Assembly: GCA_007258455.2 (NCBI GenBank) | Contig: VDFB02296657.1 | Span: forward strand, 124,001 to 188,000 | DNA length: 64,000 bases | DNA from: Sequoia sempervirens | Taxonomy: Eukaryota; Streptophyta; Pinopsida; Cupressales; Cupressaceae | Direction: 5' to 3' | In this document: positions 33,177 to 47,100 of the stretch, one piece after another | How positions within the stretch are numbered: position 1 is the stretch's first letter | Layout of the letters: each line of letters begins with the position of its first letter | Position numbers and translations under genes: made by a program | The notes under the pieces: generated by a model | The model's database searches: none | Seen by the model: the letters and a program-made list of their open reading frames with translations, nothing else | Told to the model about the DNA's origin: nothing

Positions 33177-34440
33177 AGGAAACACGAGATATTTTTCCTT
33201 CCCCTGGAGGGAAATGACTATATATTAAGGTCATTTTTTGTATGCCTATGTGGAATTTTGGAACATATTTTTTCTACTATAGATATATATGTGACATTTT
33301 ATGTCCATATGGCTCTTTTTTAGTAAGCATGTATGGCTTTTTTGGATATATTGTATATACTTTTATCAATATATATCATTATATAGCCTTACGACTTTCT
33401 GATTAAAGAAAATATTATTTTATCTATTTTCATTCTTGAATGATGTTATCATGTGTATTGTGTAAATTGTATGCTTGAATGTTGTAGGCATCGTTTTGTT
33501 TACATCTAATACTTAAATAATTATTGTCGATTGCTCAATGAGCTCCATCTAATGTGTATTGTGCAAATAAGCTCCATTCTTGGTGGTTTGTCATTTGCAA
33601 TGCTTCCATTACTTGTGCTTCACTTATTCACATGTATACTTCACGTATATTGCATGTATTCATGTGTATGCTTCATGCTTTCAATGTATAATTCATGTGT
33701 TCACATATATTCTTCATGATTCATGTGTATACTTCATGTATTTGCATGTATGCTTCATGCTTCTTGAGTTCTATTGTTGTCTAGTGGCAAGGATTTTAAC
33801 ACCAAAAGGTTTCAAATGATTTGTAAGAGCTCCTTCCCATAAAAAAAATATCATAGAAAAATGTATTGCTTTTAATTCATGGGCGAGGTTGGCATCCAAC
33901 AACTAATGGTTCTAATTCTATAGCTTAGGAATCATTGCATTTCCATCTATAGAACAAGTGGATGTTTCAAACCTCATAGGAATATATTTATACCTCTATG
34001 AACTTGTATGAACGTGCATCAAAACACATGATAGTTTTTTATCCAACTAACAAAATTTATTAGCATCTACTAATATCACAACACTTGACTTCTCATTAAA
34101 TGAAATCAATGCACATGTCAATTTCAATGATATTCTGAAGATATTATATGTGTATGAACAACAATATAAGCTTGATTTTTGGATGCATCACCCATGTGTA
34201 GTTATCACATTTCTCCCATATTCATCATTTAAATAAATTAAAAAACCTCCTTCCATTTTCTATGCATGAAATAATATGACAAATCATTGGGAAACATGGT
34301 CCTATAACTGTTGCCACATCATGTTTTATAACTCTAGAGCACGAAAAACCATATATCATGGATATTGAATATCTAGATCCAATATTTCACTAGTAGAATG
34401 AGTTTTTCATCTCAGCAAGGGTGCACTATTTGGTGACAAC
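33177..34440. other. Unassigned DNA with a short CATGTAT-type repeat
   Basis: At 33610-33770 words like TTCATGTGTATACTTCATGT and GCATGTATGCTTCATGC recur about six times. The rest is unremarkable AT-rich sequence without a supported gene. Confidence 0.5.
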
Positions 34441-34454
34441 AACTACAATTCAGA

Positions 34455-36975
34455 CTCTTAAGGGATTTTGTCTGTTGAACATAGCTCAGAGCAATTCAGC
34501 ATGTTTGGGTGCAAAAAAGAACCACGCCTAGCATAAATGTACCCATATGGGCGTGTTTGAATAGTTTTTTTGGTCAAAAAAGTTGTAGAACAAAAGTTGC
34601 ACCAATTTGCAACTTTACACTACTTGTATTTGACAACTTTTTCCCCAAGTGAAAAGTCACCACCACAAGAAAATTCCTCTAAGATAGCAAAAACCAAGAG
34701 AGGTTATTGTATATGGGTCCAACATGATCCCATAGGCTCAGACAAGAAATTTCTAAGCATCATGGCATATAAGTAACAACCTATCAAAGATTGCAATCAT
34801 TTTGCACTTTGAACTTTTAATGGATTTTTTCAGTTGAATGTAGCTTAGAGTGATTCAACATGTTTGGGTGTGAAAAAGTACCATTCCTAGCATAAACATA
34901 CCCACCTATATTTTTTGGAATAGTTTGTTTGGTCATGTGAGTTGAAGAACAAAATTTGCACCACTTTGCAACTTTACACTACTTGCATTTGACAACTTTT
35001 TCCCCAAGTGAAAAGTTGCCACCACAGGAAAATGCCTCCAAGATAGTGAAAACAGAGAGAGGTTATTGTAGAGGGGCCCAACTTGATCCCATAGGCATAG
35101 ACAAAAAATTTCTAAGTGTCGCGGTATCCAAGTAATAGTCTATCAAAGATTGTAGTCATTTTGCACTTTGGACTCTTAAAGGATTTTGTCGATTGAACAT
35201 AGCTTGGAGCAATTCGGCATGTTTGGATGTGAAAAAGGACCATTCCTAGCATAAACGTACCCACACAGACACATTGGAATATTTTTTTTGGTCATGCGAG
35301 TTGTAGAACAAAAGTTGTACCACTTTGCAACTTTACATTACTTGCATTTGACAACTTTTTCTCTAAGTGAAAAGTCGCTACCATGGGAAAACACCTTTGA
35401 AATAGTAAAAAATAAGAGAGGTTATTGTAGAGGGTCCCAACGTGATCCCATAGGCATAGATGATAAGTTTCTAAGATCACAGTATCCGAGTAACAACTCG
35501 TCGAAGATTGCAATCATTTTGTACTTTAGACTCTTAAGGTATTCTACTGGTTGAACGTAGCTTGGAGTGATTCGGCATGTTTGGGTGTGAAAGAGGATCT
35601 TTCCTAGTGTAAAATTACCCATCTAGATGCATCGGAATAGTTTGTTTAGTCACACGAGTTACAAAATAAAAGTTGCACCACTTTGCAACTTTACACTACT
35701 TGCATGTGATAACATTTTTCCCAAGTGAAAAGTCGCCACCACAGGAAAACACCTCTAAGATAGAAAAAATTGAGAGAAGTTATTGTAGAGGGGTCCAAAT
35801 TTATCTCATAGGATTAGACAAGAAGTTTCTAAGTATCACGGTACCTGAGTAACAACCTATCAAAGATTGCAGCTATTTTGCACTTTGGACTCTTAAGGGA
35901 TTCTATTGGTTTAACATAACTTAGAATGGTTCGACATGTTTGGGTGTGAAAGTGTACCATTCCTAGTTTAAACATACCCACCTAGATGCGTTGGAATAGT
36001 TCATTTGGTCACACAAGTTGCAGAATGAAAGTTACACCATTTTGCAATTTTACACTACTTGCATTTGACAACTTTTTTTCCAAGTGAAAAATTGCCACGA
36101 CAGGAAAATACTTCTTAGATAGTGAAAACAAAGAAAATTTATTGTAGAGGGGCCCAACATGATCCCATAGGCGTAGATGATAATTTTTTAAGCATCACAG
36201 TATCTGAGTAACAACCTGTTGAAAATTGCATCCATTTTGCACTTTGGACTCTTAAGGGATTTTGTTGATTGAACGTAGTTCAGAGTGATTCGACATGTTT
36301 GGGTGCAAGAGAGGACCATTCCTAGTGTAAACGTACCCATCTAGATGTGTTGGAATAATTCATTTGGTCACGTGAGTTGCAGAACAAAAGTTGCACCACT
36401 TTGCAACTTTACACTACTTGCATTTGACAACTTTTTCCCCACGTGAAAAGTCGTCACCATGGAAGAAAACCTCTGAGATAGAGAAAAATGAGTGAGGTTA
36501 TTGTAGAGGGGTCCAATATGATCTCATAGGCTCAGATGAGAAGTTTCTATGTGTCACGGTATCTTAGTAACAACCTATCAAAGATTGTAGCCATTTTGCA
36601 CTTTGGACTCTTAAGGGATTCTATCGGTTGAATGTAGCTTAGAGCAATTCAGCATGTTTGGGTATAAAAAAGGACCATGCCTAGTGTAAACATACCCACT
36701 TGGATGCGTTGGAACAGTTTGTTTGGTTATAAAAATTGCAGAACAAAAGTTGCACCACTTTGCAACTTTACACTACTTGCATTTGACAACTTTATCCCCA
36801 AGTGAAAAGTTACCACCATAGGAAAATGCCTCCGAGATAGCAAAAAATGAGAGAGGTTATTGTAGAGGGTCCCAACACAATCTCATAGGTGCAGACAAGA
36901 AGTTTCTAAGAGTCACAATATCTAAGTAACAACTTGTCAAAGATTGCAGTCATTTTGTACTTTAGATTCTTTAGG
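34455..36975 (+). repeat. 359-bp tandem satellite, seven monomers
   Basis: The landmark TTTGACAACTTTTTCCCCAA lies at about 34631, 34990, 35349, 35706, 36066, 36425 and 36785, a period of 357-360 bp. Each monomer also has GGTTATTGTAGAGGGG, CATTTTGCACTTTGGACTCT and CATGTTTGGGTG. 2520 bp divided by 359 gives seven copies. Divergence is moderate, mostly substitutions. Small ORFs at matching positions in monomers 1 and 3 are satellite sequence, not genes. Confidence 0.92.
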
Positions 36976-39945
36976 GATAAGGATGTCCTAAATGATAGCA
37001 AAATCTTGGAAAACATCCCAAAGCTCATATCTAAAGAAGAAAATAACATGCTGGTAGATCCATTCACTAGGGAAGAAATTAAAAAAGCAACATTCCAATT
37101 ACACCCAAACAAATCATCGAGACTGGATGGTTTCCCAACATTTTTCTACCATAAATGTTGACATTTCCTAGAGGAAAAAGTATGGGAAATATGTGAAGAT
37201 TTTAGAAGGAAAAAGAAGCTTGTTAAAGATATAAACAATACAATGGTGGTCCTAATCCCCAAAAAATAATGTTCCAACTTTGGGGATTACAGACCCATAT
37301 CTCTTTGTAATACAATCTATAAAATACTATCAAAAGCACTAGCTAATAGACTAAAGAGCATGCTAGAAAAGCTAGTATCACCAAAACAGAGTGGATTCAC
37401 ACCCAAAAGAGACATAGTACGCATTATAATACTTGCAAATTAATTTTTCCACACAATCAACAAAGAAAGGGTAAAAATCATGTTGATTAAGCTAGATGTA
37501 AGCAAGGCTTACAACAAAGTCAAATGGATATTTCTAATTGAGAATAATGGAAAAATTTTGCTTCTGTGAGGAGTGGCTATAGATGGTGTATCAATTCATA
37601 TCTTCAATAAGATATTCAATCCTCATTAATTGTACACTGTGTGGTTTCTTTGAAAGTACAAATAGTATATGACAAGGGGACTGAATGTCACCTTTCTTAT
37701 TTGTCATTATGGTAGAATCCCTCAATAGACATATAACAACCTATCAAAATTAGAAAAAGTGGAAAGGAATTTAGATAGCACAAGGCATAGAAGCCTCAAT
37801 GTATCAAAAATTTGTTGATGAAACAATTCTACATGGGGAAGCTTCAATTAGGGAGGTCAAAGCAATAAATCAATGTATGGATGAATACATAGAAGTATCA
37901 GGTCAACAAATCAGAAAAGACAAATCAAAGATCTATTTCTTCTATACAAGGAAGGGGCTGCAAAAAAGAATAGCCATGATCCTCAAAAATTTAATAGGGG
38001 AGATCCCTTGTAAATATTGGGGGGTGCCCTTATTCAAAGGGATGATAAGATCAAGTCTTTAGGAAGAGATAATAACAAATGCAGTGAAAAATATAGAAGT
38101 TGGAGAGGTAAGTGGCTGACTTTGGCCAGAAGGATAAAAATGATAAAGGCAATTTTATCCACCATTCCAATATTCCCAATGTCATGTATGCAGTTAACTG
38201 CCAAAGTAGAGGCAGGGCTGAAAAGTATATTAAAAAGATTCCTATGGGAAGGCTCAAATGAGGAGCATAAAATCCCACTGATTCATTGGGACAATGCATG
38301 CAAAGCATAATCAAAAGGTGGAGAATGGATTAGGAATATGAAGGCTCGGAACCTAGCTCTAGTGGCTAAACTCATCTGGAAAATATACCAGAAACCAACA
38401 ATACTATGGTGTAAAGTGATGCAACATAAATACCTAGACAGTCAGAATCCATAAAGAATCCTAACAATAGCAAATGTTAAAAGTGGATCTCACATATGGA
38501 ACTTTATGTTGAACTACAAACATGTAATAACTAATCATCTAACATGGAAAATCAATGACGGATCTAGGGAAGATTTTTGGAAAGATTCATGGGGGTTTTA
38601 CAAACCACTAATTGAATATCCTAAACTAGCCCCCCTCGAACCAAGTATTAGCAACAACTATGAAAGAAGTGTTAGATATTATGTAAGGAGTGATGAAAAT
38701 GGGAAGAGTGGGTGGATAAATCTAGAAGAATTAAACATGGAGAAAGAGGCTAAAGAGAACCTAAGCAAAATTCTAATGGAAAGACATTTTTTTCTAAACA
38801 ACCAACTAGATAAAATAATCTGGTGTGTAGCCAAATCAGGCAACTATACAGCCAAGATGGGTTACCTAATCCAAATGAAACAAGAGGAAATATTTTTGCT
38901 TAGTAAACTATGTTGGGGTAAGAGGATATTGTCAAAGGAAGGATCCTTCACATGGATAGCTCTGAACAAAAGAATCCTAACAAGAGATAGACTCAAAGCA
39001 ATAGGTATTGAAGGGCCCAACTAGTGTGTATTGTAACAAAGAAATGAAGAGAATGTAGATCATCTACTACTCAATTCCCCTTATGCGGTACAAGGATGGG
39101 ATTGGCTCCAAGATAGACTAGGGTGGACAACACCTAGAAGCAACAAACTATGGGAACATTTAATAATCTAGCCCTCATTGAAGTGAGAAGCTTTTTGGGG
39201 TCACATATGGCAAGCTACGCCATCTATTCTAATTTGGAATATGTGGAAAGAATGCAATAGAACAATTTTTTAGAATAAAACAAAAGAAATAAAAGAAGTA
39301 ATACAAATGACAGAAAACAACATAGAAGAATGGATGAATACACATATCAAGTCACACAGAAAAAGAAAAAAATTCTAGCTAGGATGATGAACTAATGAAA
39401 AGGTGGAAAACACTTAAAGTACCACCACATTTCCAATTTGCACCAAATGGTAAAGAGAAGATATTTGAAGCAAGTCGGATTCCCCCCTCGAAAGGGAAGA
39501 TTGAAAATAAATACTAATGGGGCCTCTCGGGGCAATCCAAAAAGGTCAGAAGTAGGATGCATAGTGCAAAATGAGGAAGGTGATTTACTTGTAGAAAAAT
39601 CTATAAAACTACCTATAGGCACTAATAATACAACATAAATAGAAGGGATACTTCAAGGTCTCCAACTATGCAAAGAAAAAGGACTAAAAACATAGAGCTA
39701 GAATGTGATTCAATAGTCTACATTAATGCATTGCTAAATGGAAGAATTGGGGATTAGAAGCTACAAGCAAAGTTATCCTAGATCAAGGAGCTCAACCAGG
39801 AGTTGGAGGTGAAAGGAGTCAGACACATCTATTGGGAGGCCAACAAAGGTGTTGAATTCTTAGCTAACTATGGGATAGACCAATTTGAACCAATTATAGT
39901 AAGTAGTCATTCAAGCTCATGGTGAGGGATGGGCAGGCTATTGGA
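36975..39945 (+). mobile_element. 5'-truncated L1-type LINE (LINE-a)
   Basis: It begins in mid reverse transcriptase, directly joined to the satellite. The RT parts are FTREEIKKATFQLHPNKSSR, DYRPISLCNTIYKILSKALA, SPKQSGFTPKRDI and IKLDVSKAYNKVKW; the catalytic box reads FVDET instead of FADDT. The connecting region is GKWLTLARRIKMIKAILSTI with FLWEGSNEEHK. A zinc-finger-like RT tail (38506-39170) has WKINDGSREDFWKDSWG and SFTWIALNKRILTRDRL. An RNase H (39470-39900) starts GRLKINTNGASRGNPKRSEV, where NGAS replaces DGAS. Numerous stops and shifts show an old copy. Confidence 0.85.
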
Positions 39946-42900
39946 AGCATAAAATTTGAAAGTACATAATCCTAGTCAAGATAAAGGTAGAGAAGAGGCA
40001 ATACAACAACAAGGATAAGGTGAGGAGGGAAAAATTAGGTATGTATCTAAAACCTTAAATAGTCCTTAAAAATCTCTAAATTAAAGGTAAATTAAGGTTG
40101 ATAGAATTAAAAAAGTAAAAGAGCTAAATGGTACTTAAAACAAGTGGAGAGAACAAACAAGTAAAAATAATAATAATAAATGCAGATACAAATCTAAACC
40201 AGATTTAAAATGTTACTTCCAATCTAGAAACTAAGGTGATGGCATAAAATCCTTCGGCCTCAAGTCAAAAGGAAACAATATATGGGGGATCAGCCTAACT
40301 CTAGGAGTACAGTTGAATAGAAAGGCATGCAAGGCCCTCAAGGGTGTTATGATCATACTGGAATGAAAGAACCCTAATGTTAAAGATACCAACACTAGCT
40401 ACTATAAATCTAATCAAGCTATCTAAATGCTTAATAACCCATGGACCCTTCAAGATAATGAGTGTTGATAAAACATTAGTAAACAATTCACGATGTAATA
40501 AATTCATAACCAAACAACATTATGTATTTTTAGAGTTGGTAGCTCTAGTAACAACATTCCCAATTCTATTATTGAGAAACGAGGTAGTCATGTTAGGGGA
40601 CAAAACTAATTGGTAGATAACTTAAACAAAGTTCAATCAGGCTATTCCTACCGACCCATGGAAACACTGAACTCAATATCCTTATATATTAATCTCTAGT
40701 TTTCCAGAAGCTTCATTTACATACAATAAGAAAGAAATATCAGTAAAGATGAAGAGATAACATGATCACTAAACACCACTCATAGTGATACTCTATGATG
40801 ATCCCTTAACAATTTGTCAAATACTAATCAATGTTCAAAATAATGGTGACATAACATAAGGAAGGGCTAAAAGATAAAAATAAAGACCATATAGATAAAG
40901 TGAAATTCGAATGAAAATAGATTAGGACAAACTTGTCAGACTGAAATAAGCCACATCTGCATTGATACTCAATCAATAAATTCCAAAAATTGTGATCCAA
41001 GAAGTTAAGGGAAACTAGAATGGCAATGTAAAGTTAGAAAGAGTCTTGAACATCAATTATTATACAACATAGGAAGGAAAAATAGACCAATAGAAACAAT
41101 AGCCAGTGAACTAATCCAAGTCTAAAAGGGGCGTATTATTGTTATAATAGTGAAAGGCGGGTAGGGCCTCTAAGAGAGAATGAGTAGAACAAAGGGATTA
41201 ACATATGATTGAAATAAGCCTAATGAGTATACGTTAAGAAGAATAATCATTCAAAACCTAGACCTGACCCTCCCCTATTTAGAAACATTAACTGGGGGGT
41301 TGCTTTTAATTCTGGAATAATTAGAACAAGCTAAGCAAAAATAAACACTATAGATCGAAATAACTCTAATGTTAAATTTTAAACTGTAACCATGTCTAAT
41401 CATCAGAGAGGTTAAAAACTCTAGTGGAACCCTTAACAAAATGGTTTTCTAATAAGTATCAGGGAGAAATTTATTGAACACCATTTTTTACACATTCTAA
41501 TAATATAGACTAAATTAAAAGAACCACAACCCTTGGGAAGGGAAATAGTTACAAAGCAAGGTTATTGTATCGACATAGCTAATTTTGAATAAAAGCAACT
41601 CAAAGGAAAATGAAATAGAATGAACTAAATCACATATTCAACCCATATCAATCATCTTTCCAAAATTGTGGATATTTAATCAAAAAGAGTGGATAACATT
41701 TTCAAATAAATAAGGGTATAAATACAATTTAAACCTCATAGATATCCCATTTCATCCAAAAAAAAAACCAAATAAGTAAATCTATATCCTTCTATTATTC
41801 ATATATAGCCTTAATATTACATATTAATTGTTTGTAAAATTTCTAGACATATTGCCATACTATTCATCATCGAAAAATCTCCATTAAATAAAGGTCTATA
41901 AAGTCAATAATACTATAAGTCTAACTGAAAGTTCTATTTATCCGCAAACATATTGTGGAAAGAAAACATCTTTTAAGAGGGATTATAACCCTGGAATATT
42001 TTTTCCAAATCCAAAAGTTTAAAACATTTAAACACAAAAAGGGTCTTGAGAAGAGGAGAAGCGACTTATCTCCACAGACTATATCTCAATAGTCTATGAA
42101 CCAAAACATTTCTCAAATTCAATAAACTTTGACACCAACTGGGAATCTGGCTCTGAAACTAAACAAAAGCATTGCTTGAGGAAGTCACAACCAAACTTGG
42201 AGAGAAAGCGATGACACTAGTAAGCCGAATCCAACTCGTTTATAATGAAATGTAGATACTCAAAAACTCCATGTTGATGAAGCAAAATACCTTCTCCCAA
42301 GAAAGCTCTTGTTAAAATGACCTTGAGCCCAACTAACATAGAAGACTTAAAAAAAATCTTTGAAACTTTGTAAACCTTTTCCTTGGACACATGGAGATCT
42401 AGTAGGCAACCTACAAACAAGAGCTTATATTGGTGTTGAGGCGATATTTTTCATAGGACATAAGGAAGTTCTTCCCTAAAACCAGTTTAACAACCTTCAA
42501 AACCAAGAGATCCCTCTTAGCAATCAAGCGTCGCAAACAACAATCGGTAACTGAACCAATGAAAATAACTTGAACCCTAGAACTGGTAAGGTAAACAAAA
42601 GTGGAACCATTGTGCATTTTTTGGCCAACAATTGCAAAAATACCTGCAAAAATACCTCAAAAGAAATAAGAAAAACCTGGTACAAGGTATAATGAGTGCC
42701 ATGGAAAAACAAATAAGCTGGAAGAAGCTTGTAAATTGAACCCATCATGAACCATGGCGGTTCTCACAAGACTGAGGATTGACCATGCTCATGGAAATTA
42801 CAGTGACTAGAAGAAATGATGACCTTGGAAACAAACCCTAAGATGACTTGGTCACACAAATAACATGGAAAAAAGGCTCTATCAAAACATAATGGTAAAT

Positions 42901-43230
42901 GGTAAGTCCCATAATCAATGTATCTCCTCGGGACACAATGCCACTTCACACTGTTAGTATAATTAATCACTAATGGCGGAGCAAGGAGTGAAGTGCCAGG
43001 TAGCCTCTCTTCAAATAGTATTTTCATGTCAAGAAGTCACTTCAATAAATTATTAATGGATACGCATAGACAATGAGGAATGCTAAAGTAGCAAATAAAG
43101 TCAATAAGATTTAAATCAAAATGAAACCTTAGGGATAGAGGAGTCTAGAAAACAAGAAGTTAGAAATTTTACTAAGTTAACTCGAAATAATATTTAAACT
43201 TGAATATCGGGTCCTACCCCCCATCAAAGG
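39946..43230. other. Unassigned DNA, possibly LINE 3' UTR and older repeats
   Basis: No A-tail was found that would end LINE-a, so part may be its 3' UTR. Between 42200 and 43030 the minus strand has four overlapping open stretches (67-87 aa), one reading LVINYTNSVKWHCVPRRYID with YGTYHLPLCF. I recognise no domain in them. Confidence 0.35.
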
Positions 43231-43246
43231 GTAAATCTTACCAATC

Positions 43247-43263
43247 AATATATATATATATAC

Positions 43264-43352
<89 letters not shown>

Positions 43353-43393
43353 CATATATATATACACATATATGTATATATATGTATATATAT
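43247..43393. repeat. ATAC/ATAT microsatellite
   Basis: About 145 bp of (CATA)n alternating with (TA)n, such as CATACATACATACATA and TATATATACATA. The ORF through it repeats IHTYIHIYI and is an artefact. Confidence 0.95.
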
Positions 43394-43400
43394 GGTTTTT

Positions 43401-44160
43401 TTTCAAATAATATTATTATTCATATATGTATAAGTTGAATTGAATAAATCAATAAAATTATAAATTGATTTTTTTATCTTTTTAATAGATTTCCTTTTAG
43501 TTATAATTTTTTGGTTTGATGTTACTTATAATTTTTAATATAAAAGTTAAAAATTTAGCTTTAATAATTTGTAATTTATAACATTTTAGTTTGATTTCTC
43601 TTTGAGCTCTTTGCTTTTCATCCTATGATGCATCATAGAGTGTGATATGAAATTTTGATGCAGAAATTATTACACAATAGAATACAAAATTCAAAGTAAA
43701 TAAATTTTAATATAGTTTTATTTTTTATTTTTAATATTTTATTTGAAGTAAGGTTTTAATTTTTAAAATTTAATTTATTTAATAACTTAACTATAATTAT
43801 GCTCATTTTTATTCTTATTATTATTTCTAATATTGAATTTGTCTTTCACTTAATTTTAATATTGTTTGTAATATAATAATTATAATTTTTAGTTACATAT
43901 TTTATTAATATTTCAATTTTGATAAATTAAAAAATTAGTTTTACTTTTTTATTTAATCAAATGTTTATTAACTTAATAAGTTTATTATTTATTATTATTT
44001 TTTAAAAATTATTATGTTTTTAATATTTAGATTTTGATATATTTTGACTTTGCATTTAGTTTATTCTATTTTAATTTTTTATTTAGATTTAAGTTTGAAT
44101 TATTTTGTGTTTATATGAAATTACAAATAATAACTAAAAATATTATAATCTAATTTCAGA
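43401..44160. other. Very AT-rich unassigned DNA
   Basis: Long T- and A-rich words, TTATTATTT and TTAATATT. No gene or terminal repeat is seen. Confidence 0.6.
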
Positions 44161-47100
44161 GATATTGCCCTTTGTAGGATCAAATAATTATGCAATATCA
44201 TTAAACATATCAAGGTTAAACACTCTTCCCAATCATAAGCCTTCTTTCAAGTTTGAAAAAATATGGTTTAGGCACCCACATTTCTTACCCCTTCTTCATC
44301 AGTGGTGGGTCAGTTTGCCTACACCAAAGGGTACAAAAGTGTTTCAATTTTGCAAAAAATTGCAACATCTTAAACAACAAATAAAAATTTGGAATGTCCA
44401 AGTCTTTAAGAACATTTTTGTGCAAAAAGAACAAGTTGCAAATGAATTAGCAGAAGTTCATGAACATATAATAGAGAAGAGATTGGATTCAGTCACATAT
44501 GAAAAGCAGAAACGTCTATAGTTGGTCTAGTGGGAGGAATTAAGCAAATGGGAAGAAATTTATTGGAGATAGAAATCAAGGGAATTATGGCTAAAGGAAG
44601 GTGATTGAAACACAATTTTTTCATGCTTCTACTCAAATCAAAAGGGCGGAACAATAAGTTGTTTTGATTCAAAGTGTTGCAACTGGAAATCAGATCACAA
44701 ATGAAAAATAAATATAAGAGGAAGGGGTAAATGTTTTTCAAAATCTTCTAACTGCTCTTAGGGATAGGTTGTTACAGGCATATCAGTTTGAGCATATTTT
44801 AATGGATGCAATACCAAATATTTTCACTCAAGAAGAAAATGAGAGATTGATGAAGCCTTTTATATTAGAAGAATTGAGAAAGGTTTTCTTTTCACTTTCA
44901 CTTGATAAGGCTCCAGGGCCTGATGGTTTTATAACTTATTTTTTTCAGAAGTGTTGGGATTTCTTGGGATTTGATTTGCTATTAACCTTGGAAGAGTTAA
45001 GGAAAATGGGGACAATGTTAAAACGGTTTAATGTTACAAATACTGCAATCTTGCCAAAAATCAAGGACCCCAAGACTTTTGCAGATTTTAGACCAATCTC
45101 TTTATGTAACACAATCATCACAAAAGAAATATATCTCATATTGCAACATCTCATTCCCAAAATTATTTCACAGGAGCAAAGTGGATTTGTACCAGGAAGG
45201 GAAATGACTGAAGGTGCCTTGGTTGCTCATGAAGTGCTTCATTTTATCAATTCTAATCATTTATCTTCTTTCATTGTAAAATTGGATATGATGAAAGCCT
45301 ACAATAGAGTTGATTGGAGTTTCTTAATGAAAGTTTTGGATAAATTTGGTTTCAATGGTAAATGGTGTAAGTGGATCTTTTCTTGTTTAACATAAGCTAA
45401 ATTTTCAGCGATAATCAATGGCTCACCATCAGGTTTTTCCAGTGCTTCACAAGGGGTAAGACAAGGGGATCCACTTTCTCCTTTTTTGCTCATCATTATG
45501 GTTGAAGCATTAAGTAGAGAAATAATAGAAAGGCATAACTAGGGTCATTGGCAGGGTATTCATATTCCACACATAGATATTTCAATCACTCATTCTCTCT
45601 TTGCTAATGATACTATATTGTTTGATAGAGCAACTCTTTCAAAAGCCACTCAAATAAAGTCAATCTTAGACAAGTATTCTTTAGTCTCAGGACAAAAGAT
45701 AAATGAAAACAACTCTAAGATTTATGTTTTTAATTCAAAGCCCACAATCAGAAGGAAAATTATATTAAAATATTAGGATTTCAAATACCTGAGTTGCCTT
45801 GCACCTATTTAGGAATTCCTTTTTTATGGGAACAAACAAGATCTCTTATTGGACTAATGTTATAGAGAGAATAAAGGCAAGAATTTCAGCTTGGAAATCT
45901 AGATGGTTATCTCTATCTGGTCAGATAACATTGATAAAATCTATTCTTTCACAATTCCAAACTATTTTATAGTAGTTCTCAAGGCCCAAAAATCAGTTGT
46001 TAATTAGATTGAGAAGCTTATCAAGAATTTTCTATGGAAGGGTAACATGAACAATGAGAAAAAGGTACCTTTAATCTCCCTAGATAGCACGTCTTCAGAT
46101 AAATTCGAAGGTGGAGCAGGAATACATAATATCTCAAAAAGGAGCATGGATTTTGGGGGGAAGTTGGTGTGGCAATAGTTTTCTAAACCAAATTCAAAAT
46201 GGTGTAAGTTAATCTAGAGTAAGTATTTAAACAATCAAAATCTAGAAAGAATTTTCACTATTTCCAATCCTCCAGAGGGCTCAGCTATTTGGAATTTGAT
46301 TATTTCATGTAGGAAACTCATCACTTCTTACATTTCATGGGAAGTGCACAAAGGAGAAGTTAACTTTTGGAATGACTCATGGAATGGCTATCATCCTTTG
46401 AAGGACATGCAAAAATTACAATTAGCCATACCACTTCTATCTAAGCTATGTGATAGTAAATTAATAGACTATGTCCACACAACAAATGAAATAACTAATA
46501 GAGTTGTATGGAAAGATTTTACTGTGACACCAATAACAAATGTTGAGCATCAATTGTTATAAGGTATTTTATATGAAAGAATAGTAATTATATTAGGAAA
46601 TCCAAACCGAATAATATGGGCACCGTCTAAGGATGGATGGTATTCAGTCAAATAGGGGTATCAGGAACTACTCAACAAAGAATCTCAAATACAATCCCAA
46701 CGACCATTTTTTTTGTTGGAATAACATGGTATTACCAAAATCAAGAAGCTTTGCATGGTTAGTATTAAGAAAAAGGGTGCTGACAAGTAATAGGCTAGTT
46801 AAACTAGGCTTTGTTGAGCCGTTTGAAATGTGTATTAGGTGGTGAAGCCTTGGATGATGTAGATCACTTGTTTTTATAATGTTCTTATGCCCAACTGTGT
46901 TGGATGTTCATTGTACAAAAGTTAAACTTGCATACTCCTTTGAAAAATTCAATTTAGGATCTCTTTTCAGCATGGCTAGTATTATATAAGTCATCACTCT
47001 TCTTGTGTATTTGGCATATCATCAGGATTTCTACAATGTTGTGGTCTATATGGTGGGAAAGGAACAAGCAGATCTTCAGGAAAGTTACGTCATCTGTGTA

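Noticed and set aside
34570..35554. Related ORFs MVKKVVEQKLHQF and MVMRVVEQKLYHF
   Set aside because: They look like a gene family but are the same position in two monomers of the 359-bp satellite; the other monomers have stops there.
43200..43433. 77-aa ORF of Ile/Tyr/His/Thr
   Set aside because: It lies on the CATA/TA microsatellite.
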